Assembly (NCBI GenBank): GCA_017418975.1
Contig: JAFOMG010000006.1
Span: 310,001 to 374,000, forward strand
Direction of reading: 5' to 3'
DNA: 64,000 nt
Source: Sphingomonas sp.
Lineage (GTDB): Bacteria; Pseudomonadota; Alphaproteobacteria; Sphingomonadales; Sphingomonadaceae
Shown here piece by piece: positions 9,341 to 19,000 of this stretch. The translations under genes and the position numbers were made by a program. Below the pieces are notes generated by a model. That model saw only the letters and a program-made list of their open reading frames with translations. It was not told the origin of the DNA and did no database searches. Positions within the stretch are counted from its first letter, which is position 1; every line of letters begins with the position of its first letter.

Positions 9341-10210
9341 ATGACCGACCCGCTGGCCGCCCGATCTTTGCTGTTCGCGCCGGGCGATTCCGAGCGCAAG
9401 CTCGCCAAGGCAGGCGCGAGCGAAGCCGACCTGGTGCTGCTCGACCTCGAGGATGCAGTGGCCGAGGCCAACAAGCCCGCTGCCCGCGCGCTGGTCGCCG
9501 AGCATCTGAAAGCCGCCGCGCGCGCGCAGCCGCAATGGGTGCGGATCAACCCGCTCGACACGCCGCACGCGCTGCTCGATCTCGCCGCGATCGTGCCCGG
9601 CGCGCCCGATGGGATCATGCTGCCCAAGGCGACCCGTGCCGAGGCGGAGCTGCTCCATCACTATCTCACCGCGCTGGAGGCCGCGCACGGCCTGCCCCCG
9701 GGCGGGATCCGCACGATCGTGGTGGCGACGGAAACCGCGCCGGCCATCTTCGGCCTGGGCGATTATGCCGGCTGTCCGCGCCTCGCCGCGCTCACCTGGG
9801 GCGCGGAGGACAGCGCCACCGCGCTGGGCGCGACCCATAATCGCGACGAGACCGGCGAATATGACTTTCCCTACCAGGTCTTCCGCGCCCTCGCCCTGGC
9901 CGGGGCCGCCGCCGCGGCCGTGACGCCGATCGAGACGATCCATGGCGATTTCCGCGATCTCGACGGGCTGGAAAAGGTTGCAACCAAGGCGCGCCGCGCG
10001 GGTTTCCGCGGGATGCTCGCCATCCATCCCGATCAGGTGCCGGTGATCAACCGCGCCTTCTCGCCCTCCCCCGCGGAGATCGATCGCGCCGAACGGATCG
10101 TCGCGGCCTTCGCGGCGTCGCCGGGCGCGGGCACGATCGGCCTGGACGGCGAGATGCTCGACATGCCGCACCTGAAGCGCGCACGGGCGGTGCTGGCGAT
10201 GCGCCGGTAG
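9341..10210 (+). CDS. CoA ester lyase of the HpcH/HpaI (CitE-like) family
   Basis: A 289-aa TIM-barrel enzyme of the CitE/malyl-CoA lyase group. Recognisable stretches are RSLLFAPGDSERKLAKA at the N-terminus, VLLDLEDAVAEANK (acidic metal ligands), WVRINPLDT, IMLPKA, VVATETAPAIFGL and GFRGMLAIHPDQVPVINRAF. These enzymes cleave or form beta-hydroxyacyl-CoA esters with Mg2+. Stand-alone CitE-like proteins without the citrate lyase alpha and gamma subunits, as here, often act on citramalyl-CoA, malyl-CoA or related esters; the substrate cannot be read from the sequence. AGGAGG lies 6 bases before the ATG. It is divergent from the c-di-GMP gene, with a 146-base shared promoter region. Confidence 0.85.
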   Translation: MTDPLAARSLLFAPGDSERKLAKAGASEADLVLLDLEDAVAEANKPAARALVAEHLKAAARAQPQWVRINPLDTPHALLDLAAIVPGAPDGIMLPKATRAEAELLHHYLTALEAAHGLPPGGIRTIVVATETAPAIFGLGDYAGCPRLAALTWGAEDSATALGATHNRDETGEYDFPYQVFRALALAGAAAAAVTPIETIHGDFRDLDGLEKVATKARRAGFRGMLAIHPDQVPVINRAFSPSPAEIDRAERIVAAFAASPGAGTIGLDGEMLDMPHLKRARAVLAMRR

Positions 10211-10271
10211 CAAGCGTTGATTTACCTTGGCGCAAGGCTAGGAAATTGCTGATGCTTTCCATCGAGCCCCG

Positions 10272-12416
10272 ATGACCGACACGCCGGCCGAGCCGCTTCC
10301 GGTGGGCGAGGACGAGTTCCGCATGATCGCGGACAGCGCCCCCGTCGCCGTATGGGTGACTCGGCTGGATCGCAGGCGCAGCTTCGTCAATCGCGCCTAT
10401 GTCGCCTTCCTCGGCGTCTCCTATGAAGAGGCGCTCGATTTCGACTGGCGGCGGATCATCCATCCGGACGATGCCGCGCAATTGCTCGCGCAATCGGTCG
10501 CGGGCGAGGCTAGCCTCGGCACCTTCGAGCTCGAGGGGCGCTATCGCAACGTCCATGGCGAATGGCGCTGGCTCCACTCCACCTCGCAGCCGCGCCGGGA
10601 CGCGCGGGGGCGCCATATCGGCTTCATCGGCGTCGCCCATGACGTGACCGAGGCCAAGACGGCCGAACTCGCGCTGCGCGAGCGCGAGGCGCAGCTCTCC
10701 GCGTTCATCAGCCAGACCACCGCCGGCTTCGCCCAGGTGGACATCGAAGGCCGCTTCACGCTGGTCAACGATCGCTTCTGCGAGATCGCCGGCTGGAGCC
10801 GCGATGCGCTGATGGGCGGTATGACGATGCAGCAGATCACCCATCCGGACGACCTCGCCCGCAACCTGCCGCTGTTCGAGAAGGTGGTGCGGGACGGCAC
10901 GCCCTATACCCATGAGAAACGCTATGTCCGCCAGGACGGCGGCGTGGTCTGGGTGAACAATTCGGTCGCGGTGATCCGCCGGCCGACGGGCGAGCCCTTC
11001 GGCGTGCTTTCGGTGACGCTGGACGTCACCCAGCGGCGCGCCGACGAGGACGCGCTGCGCAAGAGCGAGGAGCGGCTGCGCCTCGCTACCGAGGCGGCCG
11101 GCATGGCCACCTGGGAGCTGGACCTCGAGACGATGGACGGCGCCTGGTCGCCCAACCGCTTCGACCTGCTCGGCATGCCGCGCCGGCCCGATCCGCGCGG
11201 CAGCTTCGACGAATGGATCGCCCGCGTGCATCCCGACGACCGGATCATGGTGCGCGACGCCGCGTTGCGCTGCTTCGCCGAGGGCGCGCCCTATGCGATC
11301 ACCTATCGCATCCTGCGCGCCGATGACGGTGCCGAGCGCTGGCTGCAGAGCCATGGCAGCCGGATCGACTATGACGACGGCCGGCCGAGCCGCTTCGTCG
11401 GCGTCTCGTTCGACGTCACCGATCGCAAGCGCGCCGAGCAGGAGCTGCGCGAAAGCGAGACGCGCTTCCGCACGATCTTCGAACAGGCCAACGACTTCCT
11501 GATCACCACCACGCTCGACAATCGGGTGACCTCGGTGAATCCGGCGGTGGTGGAGGCGATCGGCTATCGCGAGGACGAGATCCTCGGCCGCTCGATCCGC
11601 GACTTCATGGACGCGGACCAGTTCGCGATCAGCATGGACGCGTTCAACCGCAAGCTGCAGCATGGCGGCTCGACCCGGCTGACGCTGAAGCTGCGCGCCC
11701 GCGACGGACGCGAGCTGATCTGGGAAGTCAATTCGCGGCTCAACCTCGACGCCCAGGGCCGCCCGGTGGCGCTGCATGCCATCGGGCGCGACATGACCGA
11801 GGCGAAGCGCGCCGAGGCGCATCTCCGCCTGCTGGTCGACGAGCTCAACCACCGCGTGAAGAACACGCTGGCGATCGTCCAGGGCATCGCCCAGCAGAGC
11901 TTCAAGGACGATGTGCCGCCGCATCAGGCCCGCGCCGCGTTCGAAGGCCGGCTGGCCGCGCTTTCCGAGGCGCACAATCTGCTGACGCGCGAGCATTGGG
12001 GGCCGGTCTCGATGCGCCGGATCATCGAGGATGCCCTGCGCCCGCATGGCGAGCCGAGCCGCTTCGCGCTCGATGGGCCGGACCTGCCGATCCAGCCCAA
12101 GACGGCGATCAGCCTTGCGCTGGCCATCCACGAGCTGGCGACCAATGCCGTGAAGCATGGCGCCCTGTCACGGCCGGAGGGGCGGATCACGATTCGCTGG
12201 CGGTGCGAGGATAGGGACGGCGCTCCGGCCAGGCTCGCGCTGCGCTGGGAGGAAGCGGGCGGCCCGCCGGTCATGGCGCCGATACGGCGCGGCTTCGGCA
12301 CGCGGATGATCGAACGCGGCCTCGCCGCCGAGCTCGGCGGCACGGTACATATCGAGTTCCGCCCCGGCGGCCTGGTCTGCATCGTCGATGCGCCGCTGCC
12401 CGAAGGTGCCGCGTGA
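10272..12416 (+). CDS. Multi-PAS HWE-family sensor histidine kinase
   Basis: A 714-aa protein with no membrane segments. Four PAS/PAC units lie in series (about residues 15-130, 135-255, 265-380 and 385-505); each PAC end reads like FIGVAHDVTEAK or FVGVSFDVTDRK. The kinase domain starts near residue 515 with the HWE-type H box LVDELNHRVKNTLAIVQGIA, has the N box AIHELATNAVKHGALS, and carries the WEE motif (LRWEEAGGPPV). HWE kinases are common in alphaproteobacteria and often sense light or redox through PAS or LOV units. No LOV cysteine motif (NCRFLQ) is seen here. It overlaps the next gene by four bases (GTGA). Confidence 0.9.
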   Translation: MTDTPAEPLPVGEDEFRMIADSAPVAVWVTRLDRRRSFVNRAYVAFLGVSYEEALDFDWRRIIHPDDAAQLLAQSVAGEASLGTFELEGRYRNVHGEWRWLHSTSQPRRDARGRHIGFIGVAHDVTEAKTAELALREREAQLSAFISQTTAGFAQVDIEGRFTLVNDRFCEIAGWSRDALMGGMTMQQITHPDDLARNLPLFEKVVRDGTPYTHEKRYVRQDGGVVWVNNSVAVIRRPTGEPFGVLSVTLDVTQRRADEDALRKSEERLRLATEAAGMATWELDLETMDGAWSPNRFDLLGMPRRPDPRGSFDEWIARVHPDDRIMVRDAALRCFAEGAPYAITYRILRADDGAERWLQSHGSRIDYDDGRPSRFVGVSFDVTDRKRAEQELRESETRFRTIFEQANDFLITTTLDNRVTSVNPAVVEAIGYREDEILGRSIRDFMDADQFAISMDAFNRKLQHGGSTRLTLKLRARDGRELIWEVNSRLNLDAQGRPVALHAIGRDMTEAKRAEAHLRLLVDELNHRVKNTLAIVQGIAQQSFKDDVPPHQARAAFEGRLAALSEAHNLLTREHWGPVSMRRIIEDALRPHGEPSRFALDGPDLPIQPKTAISLALAIHELATNAVKHGALSRPEGRITIRWRCEDRDGAPARLALRWEEAGGPPVMAPIRRGFGTRMIERGLAAELGGTVHIEFRPGGLVCIVDAPLPEGAA

Positions 12417-12769
12417 GCGGGCTGCCGGGGTTGCGCGTGCTCGTCGTCGAGGACGAGCCGGTGGTCGCCATGTATCTCGAGGATCTGCTCGCGGCGCTGG
12501 GGTGCGAGATCATCGGCCCCGCGAGCAGGCTGGCCGACGGGATGGCGCTGGCCGAAGGTGGCGGCTTCGACGTCGCGATCCTCGACATCAACCTTGGCGG
12601 CGAACGCAGCACGCCGATCGCGGAGGCATTGTGCGCGCGCGGCGTGCCCTTCGCCTTCGCCAGCGGCTATGGCGCGCCGCCGGAGGGGTTCGGCACGAAC
12701 GTGCCGATGATCGAGAAACCCTATCGCGAAGCCCAGCTGGCCGACGCGCTCGCCCGGTTGCGGGCCTAG
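12413..12769 (+). CDS. Single-domain response regulator
   Basis: A stand-alone receiver domain of 118 aa: LRVLVVEDEPVVAMYLE (acidic pocket), AILDINLGGE (phosphoacceptor Asp), FASGYG and MIEKPYRE (conserved Lys). It starts with GTG overlapping the stop of the HWE kinase, so the kinase is the likely phosphodonor. With no output domain, it probably acts by protein contact or as a phosphate sink, as other receivers paired with HWE kinases do. Confidence 0.9.
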   Translation: MSGLPGLRVLVVEDEPVVAMYLEDLLAALGCEIIGPASRLADGMALAEGGGFDVAILDINLGGERSTPIAEALCARGVPFAFASGYGAPPEGFGTNVPMIEKPYREAQLADALARLRA

Positions 12770-12815
12770 GTTGGGGACTCATGCTCCTTCAATCGTCATC
12801 CCCACCATCCCTTCC

Positions 12816-12955
12816 CCGTCATCCCCGCGCAGGCGGGGATCCAGGGCCAGGAGCAAGGGGCGCGCGGCTTGCTTTGCCGTTTCCGGCAAGCACCCGCGGG
12901 ACTGCTTCGATCATCCCCTACTACCCTGGATCCCCGCCTGCGCGGGGATGACGGG
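12816..12955. repeat. Inverted pair of intergenic palindromic repeats, 320-base gene-free stretch
   Basis: Two copies of the ccgtcatccccgcgcaggcg unit in opposite orientation flank about 80 bases of unremarkable sequence. They lie in the 320-base gap between the response regulator and the convergent autotransporter gene. The rest of the gap (12956-13089) is GC-rich, with a cccgggacg/cggcccggg-type palindromic stretch near 13050-13080 that could end transcription of the autotransporter gene. No coding signal was seen. Confidence 0.8.
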
Positions 12956-13089
12956 TGTAGTTTCAGAGGCTTGTTTGAGTTCTCACCCTGGGCAAGCCCC
13001 GGGCCGGAACCTGTTGCTCGCCGCCTCGGCGGTAAAGGCTCGACTGGGAGCAGGCCCGGGACGGCGCCGGCCGGCCCGGGCTCCTTTCC

Positions 13090-16000
13090 CTACCAGCGCT
13101 TCGACAGGCGGAGCTGCAACGTGCCGGCCTTCTCGCCCTGAGCCGCGCGCAACCCGGTCTCGAAGTCGAACGACCAGCCGCTGGAGAGGATGTCGAAGCG
13201 GGTGCCGAAGCTCAGCTGGAGCTGCTCGCGCCGCCAGCCATTGCCCGCCAGCGCATAGATCGCCGCACCCGGGATATCGGCATAGTCGAGCCACTGGGCA
13301 TCGACATTGGCGAACTCGTGGTTCCACTCCACGCGCAGGCGCGGCGTGATCGAACCGAAGCCCGTCTTCTGGCGATATTGCAGGCGGCCGCCGAGCGTGC
13401 CGGTGATGGAGCGGACCTGACGGGCATCGAAGCGCAGATTGTAGCGCCCGGCGCCGCTCTCCGCATAGGCATCGAGATCGGCGTCCATATACTCGCCGCG
13501 GCCATAGATCGACCATTGCAGCGGCCCTTCGGCCCGATCGATCCCGAGCGAGATCGCCGCGATGGTGTAGCTTCCGTCGCGACTGCCGCGCGCCGTCGCA
13601 TTCACCGCCTGGGCAATGCGCCGGGTGGTGAAGTCGAGCTGGCCGCGGCCGATCATGCCGTCGATGAAGGTGCCGCTGGCGGGCTGGACGCTCGCATAGG
13701 CAGCATAGATCGTGCTCGTGCCGCGCACCTGCGCCGCGGTGCCGATCCGGCTCAGATCATTGCCATAGCCGCCACCCAGGCCGACCAGCACGCCCTCGGA
13801 GAGCTTGATATCGGCACCGGCGCTGAGCCCCGCGGTGGTGGCGGTGATCTTGCTGCGGTCGGTGCGCCTGTCGCGCGTACCGATGTCGATCGCGCCGCCC
13901 GCCCAGATGGCGAGCGAACCGATCCGGCGGTTGCCGTCCTCGTCCACCGCGCCCTTGCCCGGTGCGGCACGGTCGTCGCCCGCCGCGCCATCCGCGCCAC
14001 CGGCGCCGCCCGTGCCGGCGCCACCCGTGCCGGCGATCGTCCGGCCGGAGCCGAGCTGATCGCCACGCGAGAGCGGCGACTGCGGATTATTGACGACCCG
14101 GCCGATCGCCGGATCCTCGCCCGAGACGCGCATCCGCTCGGTGATCGCCAGGCCCCAATTCTTGTCGTCGGGGCGCTGCATCGGCGCCGAGCCGTCACGC
14201 GAAGCCAGCGTCACGCCCATCGCAAGGCCGGCGCTGCCGCCGCCATTGTGGAGCTGCTCGGCGCGCCGCATGAAGTTGGACACCTGCGCCCGGGCGAAGC
14301 GGCGGGTCGTCTCGGCCTGCGCGTCGCTGATCGCGGCGATATCCGGATCGTTGCGCGGATCCGGACGCGCCTGGACGGTGAGCGTGACCGTCGACGGAGC
14401 CGAGGCGCCGAAGACGTTGCTCAGCGTATAGGCGACCACGATCTGCCCGCCGAAGCGATTATTCGGTGTCACGTCGAGGCGATAGGTGCCGTTGCCAGTC
14501 GCCACGATCGCGGTGGTGGCCGAATTGGCCGGCGATATGCTCACCACGTTCGCGCCGGTGAACGGCCCGCGCGCCGCCCCGTCGGTGAGCATCACCGAGA
14601 CCATCTGGCCGTCGCCCGCCGTCGCGGTCTTGGGTGCCGCGACCGGTACCTGGCCGACCACGGTGATCGTCACCGTGCCCGGTGCCGAGGCACCGCCCGG
14701 ACCGACCGCCACATAAGTGAAGCTGTCGGCGCCGGCGAAATTCGCGGCCGGCGTATAGGTCGCGATATAGGGCGAGGTCGGCGCCGCCGCGACCGGGGTC
14801 AGGCTGGGCCCGGCCCCGCCGCTCAGCGTGACCGTGCCGTGCGCCGGCTGGCTGGCGAGCTGGATCGAGTCATAGACGCCCGTCACCAGCGCGGAGAGGT
14901 TGATCTGGACACTGGTCCCCGCCGTCGTGGTGCTGCCCGCGACCGTGGAGGTCCCCGGCCCCGCATTCGGCGGCGGCGGCGTCGCCACCGTCAGGCTCAC
15001 CGTCGCCGCGGCGGAGGTGCCGCCGGGGCCGCTGACGGTATAGGTGAAGCTGTCCGCGCCGAAATAGCCGCTGGTGGGCGTATAGGTGACCACGTCGCCA
15101 TTGACCGCGGTCGTGCCATGCGCCGGCGCCGTGACGACGGTGAGCATGTTGTGCACGCCGGTGACCGAGGGTGCCAGGTCGATGGGCGTGCCGCTGCTGT
15201 TATAGGCGACAGCCACGCCGCTCTTGTTGGCGGCGGTCGGCGCGGCCGGCGTCGCCACCGTCAGGCTCACCGTCGCCGGGGCCGAAGTGCCGCCGGGGCC
15301 GGTCGCCGTATAGGTGAAGCTGTCCGCCCCGTAATAGGTCGCCGGGTTCGGCGTGTAGGTCACCACGTCGCCCGCAATGGTCACCGTGCCGTGCGCGGGC
15401 GCCGTGCCGATCGCGATGCTCGAATGGACGCCCGTGACCGAGGTCGACAGGTCGATCGCCGTGCCCGTGCTTGCATAGGGCACCGCCACGCCGCTCTTGT
15501 TGGCGACGGTCGGTGCCGGCGGTGTCGCCACCGTCAGGCTCACCGTTGCCGGCGCCGAGGTGCCGCCGGGGCCAGTCGCCGTATAGGTGAAGCTGTCCGC
15601 ACCGTAATAGGTCGCCGGGTTCGGCGTGTAGGTCACCACATCGCCCGCGATCGTCACCGTGCCATGCGCCGGACCGGTGCCGATCGCGATGCTCGAATGG
15701 ACGCCCGTGACCGAGGCCGACAGGTCGATCGCCGTGCCCGTGCTCGCATAGGGCACCGCCACGCCGCTCTTGTTGGCGGCGACCGGCGCGGCCGGCGTCG
15801 CCACCGTCAGGCTCACCGTCGCCGGGGCCGAAGTGCCGCCGGGGCCGGTCGCCGTGAAGGTGAAGCTGTCCGCACCATAATAGGTCGCCGGGTTCGGCGT
15901 GTAGGTCACCACGTCGCCCGCGATCGTCACCGTGCCATGCGCGGGCGCCGTACCGATCGCGATGCTCGAATGGACGCCCGTGACCGAGGTCGACAAGTCG

Positions 16001-19000
16001 ATCGCCGTGCCCGTGCTCGCATAGGGCACGCCGACGCCGCTCTTGTTCGCCGCGACCGGTGCCGGCGGCGTCGCCACCGCCAGGGTCACCGTCGCCGGGG
16101 CCGAGGTGCCGCCCGGGCCGGTCGCCGTATAGGTGAAGCTGTCCGCGCCATAATAGTTGGTGGTCGGCGTATAGGTGACCACGGTACCCGCGATGGTCAC
16201 CGTGCCGTGCTGCGGCCCGGTGGCGACAGCGACCGTCGAATAGACGCCGCCGATCGACGGCGCGAGATCGATGGCCGTGCCGGTGCTGTTATAGGGAATC
16301 GCGGCATTCTTGTCGGCGACCGTCGGTGCCGTCGGCGTCGCCACCGTCAGGCTCACCGTCGCGACGTTCGAAGTGCCGCCGGCACCCGTCGCCGTATAGG
16401 TGAAGCTGTCCGTGCCGAAATAGCCGGCCGTCGGCGTATAGGTCACCACATCGCCGGCAATGCTGGTCGTGCCGTGCGAAGCCGCCGTGCCGATCGCGAT
16501 GCTGCTGTGCGGACCGCCGGTGATCGAGGCCGACAGGTCGATCGGCGTGCCGGTGCTGCCATAGGGTATCACCACGCCCGGCTTGTTCGCCGCGATCGGC
16601 TTGTCGATGAAGGTATAGGCCACGGAATTCGTGCTGGTCTGGCCGTTGACGGTGACCGTCAGGTTGGCCGCGCCCGAGCCGACTGCCGGCGTGGTGACGG
16701 TGAGCGAAGTCGCGCTCGCCGCGGTTACCGTGCCGTTGCCCGCCGCACCGAAGGTCACGGTGTTGTTGCCCGGCGTCGTGCTGAAGCCGGTGCCGCTGAC
16801 AGTCACCACCTGGCTGACCGGGCCCGAAGGCGGCGAGACGCCGGTCACCGTCGGCACCACGGCGATGCTGCCGCTACTGGCCGAGCCGGTGGTCGGATAG
16901 CCGCTGGGCGTGAACGCCCCGAGCACGAGGCCCGAGACCGAGCCCGGGGTGGTGCCGGTATAGGTCAGCGTGACCGTGCAGTTGCCCGAGGGGACGGAGA
17001 AGACGTTGAACTGGTAGTTCGCCCCCGAATCCGCGCCGCTGGCGCCACAGGTCCCGCCCGGCGCGCCGCTCACGCGGCTGAGCAGCGCGCTGCCGCTGAG
17101 CAGCGGCGCGATGTTCGGCGTAGCCGAGCTGTTGGGGTTGCCGAAGGTGATCGTCAGCGTCCCCGTCGAGCCGACGCCCAGCGAGGCCGTGGAGAAGCTG
17201 AGCGAAGTGGTGACGGCACCCGCCGCGCCGACGGTGAAGCTCTGCTGCACCTGCGCCGCCGGGTTCCAGTTGGTATCGCCCGCCTGGTCGGCGTTGATCG
17301 TGCAGGTGCCCGTGCCGACCATCGACACGGTGTTGCCGCTGATCGTGCAGACCGCCGGCGTCGCCGAGCTGAAGGCCACGACGAGCGGCGCGTTCGTCGT
17401 CGCGCTCACGGCATAGGTCGCGCCGCCCACCGTCGCGCCGGTCGGCGCGGTCGAGGCGAAGGTGATCGTCTGGTTGCCCTTGGCGATCGTGACCGTGACG
17501 ATCGAGCCGATCGTGGTGACCGGCGTGCCCTGGCCGTCGGTCACCTTGATCTGGTAGCTGAACGATCCCGCGACCGTCGGGCTGCCGCTGACGGTGCCGT
17601 CGGAGCCGAGCGTCGTGCCCGGCACGAAAGCGCCCGCATTCAGGCTGTAGGTATAGGGCGTGAGGCCGCCCGAGGCCGTATTGGCCTGGCTGTAGCTCCC
17701 GCCGACGATCAGGCCCGAAGCGGAGCCGGTGGCAAGCACCAGATTGGCCGGAGTCACGGTGAAGCTGCGCGAGACGTCGGTCGCCGCGGCCCAGTTGGCG
17801 TCGCCGGCCTGGCTCGCCGTGATCGCGCAATTGCCCGTCTGGAGGAGCGTGAGCGTGGTGCCGGAGACGGTGCAGACGCTCGCGGTGGTCGAGGCGAAGC
17901 TGACCGTCAGGCCGGAGGTCGCGGTAGCCGACAATGTCAGCGGCGAAGCCGAGAGCGAAGCATTGGGCAGCGCCGCGAAGCTGATCGTCTGGCTGCCCGA
18001 GGCCACGGTGATGCTGTAGGACTGCGTCGCGGTATAGGGGCCGCCGCTTCCCGCCGACGAGCCGTCGGTGACGGTGACGTCGAAATTGGACGTGCCGGTG
18101 GCAGTTGGCGTGCCGGTGATGACGCCGGCAGCGCTCAGCGTCAGGCCCGTCGGCAATGCGCCGCTGGTGCGGGCAAAGGTGTAGCCCGTCGTGCCGCCGC
18201 CGCCGGTGAAGCTCTGCGAATAGCTGGTGCCGACCGTGGCGCCCGGCAGCGCGCCGGCGGCCGGAGACAGGGTGACCGTGGGTGCCGCGATGCTCAGCGT
18301 GAGCGAGCCGGTCGGCTGGGTGAAGGGGCCGGTGCCGAGCGAGCTGTCCGTCACATTGGCGGTGAAGGTGAAGTTGCCGCTCGCCGCCGGCGTGCCGGTG
18401 ACGGTGCAATCGCCGTTGAGCTGCGTGCCCAGGGGCAGCGCCCCGGATGCCAGGGTCGTGGAGCAGCTATAGGTCGCCCTGCCGCCGCTCGTGTTGATCT
18501 GCACGCCCGACAGCGCGATGCCGCGCGTGCCGCTGCCGGCAAGGGTCGATACCAGCGTCGGGTTGCTCACCGGCACCGTGACCGTGGCCGGGGCCGAGGT
18601 GCCGCCCAGATTGGTCGCAGTGAAGGTGAAGCTGTCATTACCCCGGAAACCGGAGGGCGCGTCATAGGTGACGAGCCCGGCGGCATTGACCGAGACCGAG
18701 CCGCCCTGGGCCGTGGTCGCCGAACCCACCGCGAAATTGGTCGGGCTGTTCGTCGCATGGCCGGCAATGCTGAAGGTCAGCCCGGTGCCGTTATAGGCAA
18801 CCGCGGACGCGGTGAACGAGCTGGCGACCGGCGCGGCAATATAGGTATATTGATCGGCCGCGCTGGTCGCGCTGGTGCCGCCCGGCGTGGCGACCGTGAC
18901 GTCATAGGTGCCGGCCAGGCTCGCGGGCGAGGTCGCGGTGATCTGGGTGTTGTTGTTGATCGTGTAGGTCGCGAGCGTCGCGCCGAACTTCACTGCTCCC

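Noticed and set aside
16874..18409. 511-codon His/Arg-rich frame inside the autotransporter on the same strand
   Set aside because: An out-of-frame shadow caused by repeats; composition is non-protein-like and the main frame is continuous.
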